From: an uncultured Prevotella sp.
GTDB taxonomy: Bacteria > Bacteroidota > Bacteroidia > Bacteroidales > Bacteroidaceae
Assembly: GCA_934196725.1 (NCBI GenBank)
Contig: CAKPWR010000008.1
Span: 1-58,273, forward strand
Direction: 5' to 3'
DNA: 58,273 nt
Shown one piece after another: positions 52,086-58,273 of the stretch. The translations under genes were made by a program, and so were the position numbers. A model generated the notes under the pieces. The model ran no database searches, was not told the origin of the DNA, and saw only the letters and a program-made list of their open reading frames with translations. Every line of letters starts with the position of its first letter. Position 1 is the stretch's first letter.

Positions 52086-53363
52086 TTAATCTTTCAAACA
52101 ACCAACTGGCACAACATAGACGCCATCATCCCTACGAACTGCATAACGAGATGTACCTGTTAGAACCATAAGGAAAGATGGGGATTTCATTTTCGTATCA
52201 TCGATTTTAGAAGCCAAGAGCTTTAGATTCTTTGCTCCTTCTTCGATGTTCTTCTCACCACCCAATTTAACTTCTATCAGTCCATAATTCCCATTACGCA
52301 AATGAACTACAGCATCACACTCCAAGCCATTACCATCACGATAATGATACACTGTTCCATCAATAGCATCGGCATAAACACGCAAGTCTCTGATACACAT
52401 TGATTCAAAGAACAAACCCATCGTACTGAGGTCATTCACCAAATCATTTGGACCTATACCTAAAGCCGCAACACCAATAGAAGGATCAGAAAAATATCGG
52501 GTATCCGAAGTGCGAATAGCCGTTTTACTTCGCAAATTTGGATTCCATGCCAAGGAATCTTCCAATACGAAAATTTTCTTCAAAGCCTCTATATAGGAAG
52601 CCACCGTATTGCGATTGGTGGCAGCAACATCATTATTCTCCAAATCAGCACAGATGGTATTTACCGTTACCTGAGCACATTGGTTTCTTGCTAGAGAACG
52701 CAATATTCTTTTTGCTCTTTCCGGATCACGGCTCACATTATCAACACGAGAAATGTCAGAGTGTACCACGGCTTCATAATATCTATATGCCATATCAAGT
52801 GCTACCTCCTTACTAACCATCGTTGCCTTTGGCCAACCACCCCGACATATCAACCAAGCTAAAGAATCAATATTGAGAGGATTAGTTGCAAAGACATCTG
52901 CGACGGGATTGGCAAACAATTCTTCAAGACTGACTTCATTTGTAGAATCGCCTGATTCTGAAAGACTCATTGTCCTCATTGTAAGCCATGCAAATCGACC
53001 AGTCCCTGAATGATGAATTTTACTTGTATCTACAGGGACTGCAGAACCGGTAAAGATGAATTGTCCTAGCTCATCCCTATGATCTACCTCAAAACGGGCA
53101 GCATCCCAAAGCTGAGGGGCTAATTGCCACTCATCAATAAGACGAGGCACTTCTCCTGAAAGCAACTTTTTAGGAGAAAGATTTGCAAGTTCCACATTCT
53201 GCTCCATGTATTCAGGATCATCCATATACACAACGCTCTTTGCTTGCTGCTCTGCAGTTGTCGTCTTTCCACACCATTTGGGTCCTTGGATCAAAACGGC
53301 ACCACTCCCCAAAAGTCTCCGACATAACATTTTATCTGCTATTCTTGCCTTATAATTCTTCAT
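52086..53363 (-). CDS. AAA family ATPase with DUF4143 domain (copy 2)
   Basis: A 425-aa COG1373-type protein. Walker A is GPKWCGKT (27-34), Walker B the RLIDEWQLAP segment, and TGSAVP is sensor-like. A C-terminal DUF4143/nuclease-like region follows (FFESMCIRDLRVYA, YRDGNGLECDAVVH, YGLIEVKLGGEKNIEEG). It is distantly related to copy 1 at 571-1881, with little sequence identity. Its -7 element (TATCTTTG, 53388-53395) is preceded by four 23-nt tandem repeats. The cellular function of the family is not known. Confidence 0.87.
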   Translation of the reverse strand: MKNYKARIADKMLCRRLLGSGAVLIQGPKWCGKTTTAEQQAKSVVYMDDPEYMEQNVELANLSPKKLLSGEVPRLIDEWQLAPQLWDAARFEVDHRDELGQFIFTGSAVPVDTSKIHHSGTGRFAWLTMRTMSLSESGDSTNEVSLEELFANPVADVFATNPLNIDSLAWLICRGGWPKATMVSKEVALDMAYRYYEAVVHSDISRVDNVSRDPERAKRILRSLARNQCAQVTVNTICADLENNDVAATNRNTVASYIEALKKIFVLEDSLAWNPNLRSKTAIRTSDTRYFSDPSIGVAALGIGPNDLVNDLSTMGLFFESMCIRDLRVYADAIDGTVYHYRDGNGLECDAVVHLRNGNYGLIEVKLGGEKNIEEGAKNLKLLASKIDDTKMKSPSFLMVLTGTSRYAVRRDDGVYVVPVGCLKD

Positions 53364-53437
53364 AATCTACATGTTTTAAAACCGCTGCAAAGATAATCAA
53401 AAGTTATTGAATACTAGCATTTTAAACGTTAAATTAT

Positions 53438-53526
53438 GCAAGTTGAGGCATTTTCATTGTGCAAGTTGAGGCTATTTCATTGTGCAAGTTGTGGCATTTT
53501 CATTGTGCAAGTTGAGGATTTCTCAT
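53438..53526 (-). repeat. four 23-nt tandem repeats upstream of DUF4143 ATPase copy 2
   Basis: Units starting TGCAAGTTGAGGCATTTTCA at 53438, 53461, 53484 and 53507, the last truncated to 20 nt. They differ at only a few positions. They lie 43-130 bp upstream of the -7 element, a position suited to an operator or binding array, unlike the repeats of copy 1, which are in the leader. Confidence 0.88.
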
Positions 53527-53531
53527 AAAAA

Positions 53532-53565
53532 AATGGTGTTTCATTCCTCAAAATGAAACACCATT
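53532..53565 (-). terminator. rho-independent terminator of glnK-amtB
   Basis: Stem AATGGTGTTTCATT / AATGAAACACCATT (14 bp, 6-nt loop). In the minus direction it is followed by seven T (plus A7 at 53527-53533). It is 36 nt after the amtB stop. Confidence 0.92.
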
Positions 53566-53600
53566 GACCTAAATTTTATGCTGATAATCGAATTTCGCAA

Positions 53601-54869
53601 TTAGTTGCTATAAGCACTCTCACCATGCTCGTAGATGTCGAGACCTTCCTCCTCAACTCGCTTGTCAACACGTACACCTACACTCTTATCTACTACCTTG
53701 AAGATAATGTAGGTAACTACTACGCTGTAGATGATGCTCACCACGGTGGCTACCACCTGAACCCAAAGCTGATGCCAATCGCCATAGAGAGCACCTTCAA
53801 CGCCTTCGGCACCAGTTACATATCTTGTGGCAAAGACACCAGTGAGGATAGAACCCAGGATACCGCCCATACCATGAACGCCGAAAGCATCGAGGGCATC
53901 ATCATACTTGAACTTCTCCTTCACTACTGCTACCATGAAGAAGCAGACGATGGTGGAAATGATTCCGATGCAGAAGGCACCTAAGATATCCGTACTACCT
54001 GCTGCCGGAGTGATGGCAACCAAGCCGGCTACAGCACCGGTACAAGCACCTACCGTAGTTGGCTTCTTGTTCACGATCCAGTCGATGAGCATCCAGGTAG
54101 TGGCTGCTGCAGCTGTGGCGATATGGGTTACGAGGAAGGCATTGGCAGCCAAACCATCAGCAGCCAGACCGCTACCGGCATTGAAACCGAACCATCCCAA
54201 CCAGAGGAATGACATACCCATGAACACGAAGGTGATGTTGTGAGGAGTGATAGGATGACCCGCACGATAATCATCACGCTTGCCTACACAGAGTGCCATA
54301 ACCAAAGCAGCTACACCGGCATTGATATGAACAACGGTACCACCCGCAAAGTCGATGGCTCCCATCTCCTGCAGGAAACCGCCACCCCATACCCAGTGGG
54401 CCATTGGAAGATAGGCGATGATAACCCAGAGGATGGTGAAAAGTACATAACCGCTGAACTTGACACGCTCGGCAAATGCACCGAGAATCAAGGCTGGAGT
54501 GATGAGGGCAAACATGCACTGGAACATTGCAAAGGTGAGTTCCGGAATACCTGTAGGCATGATGGCATCCAAGCCGATGCCGTGGAGGAAACATTTATCG
54601 AAACCACCGATGATGCAAGCTAACGGATTGCCACTATCCGCATATTCTGTAGAGAAAGCCCAGGAATATCCGAAGGCTACCCATATCAAACTGACTACTG
54701 CCACGATGAATACCGTCTGCATCAGGATGCTGAGAATATTCTTCTGGCGCACCAAACCGCCGTAAAAAAGTGCAATACCTGGGATTGACATCAAGAGCAC
54801 CAAGATGGTTGCCATAATCATCCACGCTGTGTTACCCGTATCGAGTGCTGTCAATAATAAACTGCTCAT
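53601..54869 (-). CDS. amtB: ammonium transporter AmtB
   Basis: A 422-aa inner-membrane ammonium channel with the family's eleven-helix pattern. Conserved are GGLVRQKNILSILMQ, the pore region FGFNAGSGLAADGLAANAFL with VTHIATAAAATTWM (first twin His), and DALDAFGVHGMGGILG (second twin His). It conducts ammonium and is blocked by the PII protein encoded just upstream. Unlike E. coli AmtB, the cleaved signal sequence is not obvious. It ends at a strong terminator. Confidence 0.95.
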   Translation of the reverse strand: MSSLLLTALDTGNTAWMIMATILVLLMSIPGIALFYGGLVRQKNILSILMQTVFIVAVVSLIWVAFGYSWAFSTEYADSGNPLACIIGGFDKCFLHGIGLDAIMPTGIPELTFAMFQCMFALITPALILGAFAERVKFSGYVLFTILWVIIAYLPMAHWVWGGGFLQEMGAIDFAGGTVVHINAGVAALVMALCVGKRDDYRAGHPITPHNITFVFMGMSFLWLGWFGFNAGSGLAADGLAANAFLVTHIATAAAATTWMLIDWIVNKKPTTVGACTGAVAGLVAITPAAGSTDILGAFCIGIISTIVCFFMVAVVKEKFKYDDALDAFGVHGMGGILGSILTGVFATRYVTGAEGVEGALYGDWHQLWVQVVATVVSIIYSVVVTYIIFKVVDKSVGVRVDKRVEEEGLDIYEHGESAYSN

Positions 54870-54970
54870 ATTTATATCTTATAGTTAAATTAGAATACTA
54901 AATAATATTTATAAAAGATAAGTAAGAATGCCTAATTCAACATTCAACACTTAACATTCAACATTTTAAA

Positions 54971-55327
54971 TTATTCCTCTTTCTCAGCGTTATACAATGC
55001 GATGTCGCCTCGCTCGCCGGTTCTGATTCTTACCGTATCGAGTACAGGAATCACGAAGATTCGACCATCTCCTACTTCACCGGTCTGTGCTGCACCCTGG
55101 ATGGCTGCGATGGTTGGTTCCACGTTCTTGTCACGAACCACGATGTTCAGGAGCACTCGCTCGATGCTGCTGGTATCGTACATCACACCACGATAAATGC
55201 GAGCCTGGCGCATTTTTCCCTCTCCTCTTACATTATAATAAGAGAACCACTCGATGTCGGCTGCTAAAAGCGCCTTCTTGACATCCTCAAATCTAGACTT
55301 ACGGATAATTGCCTCAATCTTCTTCAT
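54971..55327 (-). CDS. glnK: PII nitrogen regulatory protein
   Basis: A 118-aa PII signalling protein. It has MKKIEAIIRKSRFEDVKKAL, a T-loop (VRGEGKMRQARIYRGVMYDT) that retains a Tyr but is diverged from enteric GlnB, and the PII C-terminal signature (TGEVGDGRIFVIPVLDTVRI). It senses 2-oxoglutarate and ATP/ADP and controls AmtB, whose gene follows after 101 nt. The gap between them contains AACATTCAAC-type short direct repeats (54932-54965). Confidence 0.93.
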   Translation of the reverse strand: MKKIEAIIRKSRFEDVKKALLAADIEWFSYYNVRGEGKMRQARIYRGVMYDTSSIERVLLNIVVRDKNVEPTIAAIQGAAQTGEVGDGRIFVIPVLDTVRIRTGERGDIALYNAEKEE

Positions 55328-55376
55328 AAATCCTTAATAATTAATAATGTGTTAATACTTTTATTGATTGTCTCCA

Positions 55377-55455
55377 TCGAAAACGGACTTTTCATTGGTT
55401 GTCGCTCAAATCAAGCCTTTATTTTACATTATGCTCGTTTTCGACTGCAAAATTA
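55377..55455 (-). promoter_or_regulatory. glnK-amtB promoter and leader inverted repeat
   Basis: Minus-strand -7 element TAATTTTG (55448-55455). TCGAAAACGG (55377-55386) and TCGTTTTCGA (55435-55444) form a 9-bp inverted repeat. Its upstream arm lies at the predicted transcript start, so the mRNA could fold its 5' end back onto a site about 50 nt inside. The remainder of the 456-nt gap 55328-55783 shows only the dapF promoter. Confidence 0.45.
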
Positions 55456-55656
55456 CTACATTTTGTCAGCATTTTAAAGTGTTTAAAAACTTTTTGATTC
55501 TCATTTTTTTAACGACATTATAAATTTATTCCATCCCACCTTGATAACATTACAATTTGTAAGCAACAAGGCTTTTCGGCATAACAATTTGAAAGAGCAC
55601 CAAAATTTATCATCATTTATTGCATATATTTTCTTGCATATTCCAACAAATCGTCG

Positions 55657-55664
55657 TACCTTTG
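55657..55664 (+). promoter_or_regulatory. -7 promoter element of dapF
   Basis: TACCTTTG followed by CAACCG. It predicts a leader of about 110 nt before the ATG at 55784. Confidence 0.6.
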
Positions 55665-55783
55665 CAACCGAAATCAGACAAATAGTCATCGAAAGTATCG
55701 ATTGACTAGCAAAAAGTCAAATCTCAGCAAGAGACAAGACGTGAGAGATAAAGAAGAAATTCAAACTTAAAGGACAACGCAAT

Positions 55784-56626
55784 ATGAAAGAAACAGTTCA
55801 TTTTACCAAGATGCAGGGAGCGGGTAATGATTACATATATGTAGACACCCAACAGTACAATATCCCTGACCCAGAGAAGGCAGCCATTGCCTGGAGTGCT
55901 TATCACACGGGCATAGGAAGCGATGGACTGGTTCTCATCGGCAAACCGCATGACGGCAGAAGAGCCGACTACTCCATGCGCATCTTCAACGCCGATGGTT
56001 CAGAAGCGATGATGTGCGGCAATGCAAGCCGATGCATCGGAAAATATCTTTATGAAAAAGGATTGACTAGAAAAGATACCATCCGACTGGAAACTCTATC
56101 GGGTGTGAAGGTATTGAGATTGCATATTCAGGAAGATACGAAAACCGTGGATTCGGTGACGGTAGACATGCTGAAACCGATATTGGAAAATCCTGAGCAA
56201 TTCATCGGTCCTTCAACGCTGGAAGCTGACGGAAGGACATTTGAAGGAACTTACGTATGCATGGGAAATCCACATTTTGTAACCTTTGTGGAGGACATCG
56301 ACACCATCGACATCGCCCATTACGGTAAGATTCTGGAAAGAGACAAGGCTTTTCCTCAGCGCTGCAACATCGAATTCGCACAAGTGACAGATACAGACGT
56401 CATAAGAACTAGAGTTTGGGAAAGGGGAAGCGGAATCACAATGGCTTGTGGAACAGGAGCCTGCGCTACAGCCGTAGCCGCAGCCCTGACCAAGCGTGCT
56501 TCGAGAAAGAGCAGTATCGTCATGGATGGCGGAACTCTCCAGATAGAATATAGCGAGGCTGACGATCATGTCTACATGACGGGACCTGCAGCCTTCTCAT
56601 TCGAAGGAGAAATTGAAGCACTTTGA
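55784..56626 (+). CDS. dapF: diaminopimelate epimerase
   Basis: A 280-aa PLP-independent racemase that converts LL- to meso-diaminopimelate for lysine and peptidoglycan synthesis. The two catalytic cysteines are Cys78 in MMCGNASRC and Cys222 in [12 protein letters not shown]. The N-terminal [10 protein letters not shown] is also conserved. It is followed after 181 nt by dapL, the preceding enzyme of the aminotransferase pathway. Confidence 0.96.
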   Translation: MKETVHFTKMQGAGNDYIYVDTQQYNIPDPEKAAIAWSAYHTGIGSDGLVLIGKPHDGRRADYSMRIFNADGSEAMMCGNASRCIGKYLYEKGLTRKDTIRLETLSGVKVLRLHIQEDTKTVDSVTVDMLKPILENPEQFIGPSTLEADGRTFEGTYVCMGNPHFVTFVEDIDTIDIAHYGKILERDKAFPQRCNIEFAQVTDTDVIRTRVWERGSGITMACGTGACATAVAAALTKRASRKSSIVMDGGTLQIEYSEADDHVYMTGPAAFSFEGEIEAL

Positions 56627-56742
56627 ACTTGAAACATTGAACTTGGAACTGTATGATATGTCTTACTAAAAAATGACAGATAAAAAGTTCTATCTCAATA
56701 GTATTCATAAAGTTCAATGTTCAAATCTCAAAGTTCAATGTA
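56624..56742. repeat. degenerate TTGAACTT / AAGTTCAA inverted repeats
   Basis: The dapF-dapL gap contains TTGAACTTGAAACATTGAAC on the left (56624-56652) and AGTTCAATGTTCAAA with AAAGTTCAATG on the right (56706-56742). Together they make an imperfect long hairpin of the kind common between Bacteroidota genes. Confidence 0.55.
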
Positions 56743-56807
56743 AATAAGAGCAAACTTAAATAATAATAAGGTCGATAAAAAGACCGCAATAAAAGGAGAA
56801 ACAAAAT

Positions 56808-58040
56808 ATGGCATTAGTTAATGAACATTTCCTGAAGTTGGCAAGCAATTATCTGTTCGCCGACATCGCAAAGAAGGTAACAGCCTACAAGATTGCACAT
56901 CCAAAGCAGCGTGTAATCAGCCTGGGCATCGGTGACGTAACCCAGCCTCTCTGCCCTGCCGTCATCAAGGCAATGCACAAGGCTGTAGACGAGATGGCTG
57001 TACAGGCTTCCTTCCGAGGCTACGGTCCGGAACGAGGCTACGACTTCCTTCGTGAGGCTATCATCAAGAACGACTTCCTGCCACGAGGCATTCATCTCGA
57101 TGTAAACGAAGTCTTCGTGAACGATGGAGCCAAGAGCGATACGGGAAATATCCAGGAGATTTTGAGATGGGATAACAACATCGGTGTCACTGACCCGATT
57201 TATCCGGTTTATATAGACTCTAACGTGATGATAGGTAGAGCGGGAGTCTTTGAGAATGGCAAGTGGAGCAACGTAACCTACATGCCTTGCGATGAGAGCG
57301 ACGATTTCATTCCTCAGATTCCTGACCACCGTGTGGATATGATTTACCTCTGCTATCCAAACAACCCTACGGGTACGGTCATCTCGAAGGAGGAACTCAG
57401 AAAATGGGTAAACTACGCTATCAAGAACGAGAGCATCATCCTCTATGATGCCGCCTACGAGGCATATATCACCGACCCGGAAATTCCTCATTCTATCTAC
57501 GAGATTCGTGGAGCCAGAAAGGTAGCGATAGAATTCCACAGTTATTCCAAGACTGCCGGATTCACCGGTGTGCGTTGTGGTTACACCATCGTTCCAAAGG
57601 AGTTGAAGGCAAAGACATTGACGGGTGAGGAAGTGGCATTGAATCCTATCTGGGACCGCCGCCAGTGCACCAAGTTCAATGGTACAAGCTATATCAGCCA
57701 GCGTGCTGCCGAAGCCATCTACACCCCTGAGGGCAAGGAACAGGTGAAGGCAACCATCAACTACTATATGGAGAATGCCCACTTCATGAGAGCTGAGCTT
57801 CAGAAGCTGGGATTCAGAGTTTATGGTGGCGAGAATGCACCTTATCTCTGGGTAAAGACTCCTAACAACACCCCAAGCTGGAAATTCTTCGAAGAGATGC
57901 TTTATGGCGCCAGCGTAGTCTGCACACCAGGTGTCGGCTTCGGTCCATCAGGCGAAGGCTACATCCGACTCACCGCCTTCGGCGAGCATGAGGACTGCAA
58001 GGAAGCTATGGAGAGAATTGCAAAGTGGCTGGGAAAATAA
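56808..58040 (+). CDS. dapL: LL-diaminopimelate aminotransferase
   Basis: A 410-aa class I/II PLP aminotransferase of the DapL type. PLP lysine Lys248 is in SYSKTAGFTGVRCGY, with the substrate-region motifs SLGIGDVTQPLCPAV near the N-terminus and YPNNPTGTVIS. It makes LL-diaminopimelate directly from tetrahydrodipicolinate. With DapF this gives meso-diaminopimelate in two steps. The start at 56808 follows a purine-rich AAAAGGAGAAAC sequence, a clear ribosome-binding site. Confidence 0.95.
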   Translation: MALVNEHFLKLASNYLFADIAKKVTAYKIAHPKQRVISLGIGDVTQPLCPAVIKAMHKAVDEMAVQASFRGYGPERGYDFLREAIIKNDFLPRGIHLDVNEVFVNDGAKSDTGNIQEILRWDNNIGVTDPIYPVYIDSNVMIGRAGVFENGKWSNVTYMPCDESDDFIPQIPDHRVDMIYLCYPNNPTGTVISKEELRKWVNYAIKNESIILYDAAYEAYITDPEIPHSIYEIRGARKVAIEFHSYSKTAGFTGVRCGYTIVPKELKAKTLTGEEVALNPIWDRRQCTKFNGTSYISQRAAEAIYTPEGKEQVKATINYYMENAHFMRAELQKLGFRVYGGENAPYLWVKTPNNTPSWKFFEEMLYGASVVCTPGVGFGPSGEGYIRLTAFGEHEDCKEAMERIAKWLGK

Positions 58041-58044
58041 ATGA

Positions 58045-58190
58045 AGTGAAGAACGAAGAGTGAAGAGTGAAGAATTCTATAGCTTTCTTACTTGAATCTC
58101 TCGTGACTCACATAAAGATAAAAAAAATATGTAAAACGAAGAAAAGAACAAGAGAGAAGCAAATAAATTCATCACTCTTCGTTCTTCACT
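58045..58190. repeat. 19-bp inverted repeat between dapL and glnN
   Basis: AGTGAAGAACGAAGAGTGA (58045-58063) and its exact complement TCACTCTTCGTTCTTCACT (58172-58190), with further GAAGAGTGAAGAATT-like repeats beside them. This is a low-complexity intergenic repeat, possibly serving as a terminator for dapL. Confidence 0.7.
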
Positions 58191-58213
58191 CTTCACTAAA
58201 AATTATATAAGGT

Positions 58214-58273
58214 ATGAGCAACTTAAGATTTGAAGCTGTTTCAGAGGCTTCCAAGAGAAAGCCTGTTGAGGTA
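58214..58273 (+). CDS. glnN: glutamine synthetase type III, first 20 residues
   Basis: The frame MSNLRFEAVSEASKRKPVEV runs off the right edge. This start closely resembles that of Bacteroidota GSIII (GlnN) enzymes, and the nearby glnK-amtB genes fit nitrogen assimilation. Only 20 residues are visible, so the call rests on a short match. Confidence 0.65.
   Translation, partial: MSNLRFEAVSEASKRKPVEV

Overview
The window looks like a chromosomal segment of a gut or oral Prevotella/Segatella-type Bacteroidota. The evidence is the abundance of TAnnTTTG (-7) promoter elements, a SusC/SusD pair, signal-peptide glycosidases, NrtR-type sugar regulators, BT4734/VirE and RhuM proteins, and LL-diaminopimelate aminotransferase beside a GSIII-type glutamine synthetase start. 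No rRNA, tRNA or transposase was recognised.

Layout. 0-2.6 kb: a partial DUF418 membrane protein, a DUF4143 AAA ATPase framed by two different tandem-repeat arrays, and a HAD phosphatase. 2.9-31.6 kb: a carbohydrate/glycoside utilisation locus. It has a type-B carboxylesterase, two paralogous NrtR/AraR-like regulators, SusC-SusD, and two leftward transcription units. The first is TonB receptor - small secreted protein - GH106-like - GH3 beta-glucosidase. The second is GH78 - RND periplasmic adaptor - RND pump - TolC - GH3 beta-xylosidase-like - esterase. Four promoters of this locus share a 15-bp box (consensus ACGTA-N5-TACGT) just upstream of the -7 element. I read the locus as one regulon for rhamnosylated, probably acylated or phenolic, plant glycosides, with a built-in efflux pump.

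31.6-39.7 kb: accessory genes. A DUF6078 protein, a small ORF and a VirE-type ATPase lie between clusters of GTGGCA boxes. An AAA-ATPase/nuclease-like protein (PF09820/PF08011), a redox cluster (C_GCAxxG_C_C protein, broken ferredoxin-like gene, OxyR) and a RhuM protein follow. The RhuM gene carries in its coding sequence the same long palindrome that lies upstream of the AAA-ATPase.

39.9-51.1 kb: a complete type I-C CRISPR-Cas system, all on the minus strand: cas3-cas5-cas8c-cas7-cas4-cas1-cas2, then a leader and 11 identical 32-nt repeats. It appears to share an operon with an upstream XRE/ImmA-IrrE gene, an ATP-binding regulator that has lost its AlbA_2 (Schlafen-like) domain, and a 57-aa protein. 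An inverted repeat covers the promoter of the first gene.

51.2-58.3 kb: an SGNH hydrolase, a second DUF4143 ATPase with its own upstream tandem repeats, and housekeeping nitrogen and lysine/cell-wall genes (glnK-amtB, dapF, dapL, start of glnN).
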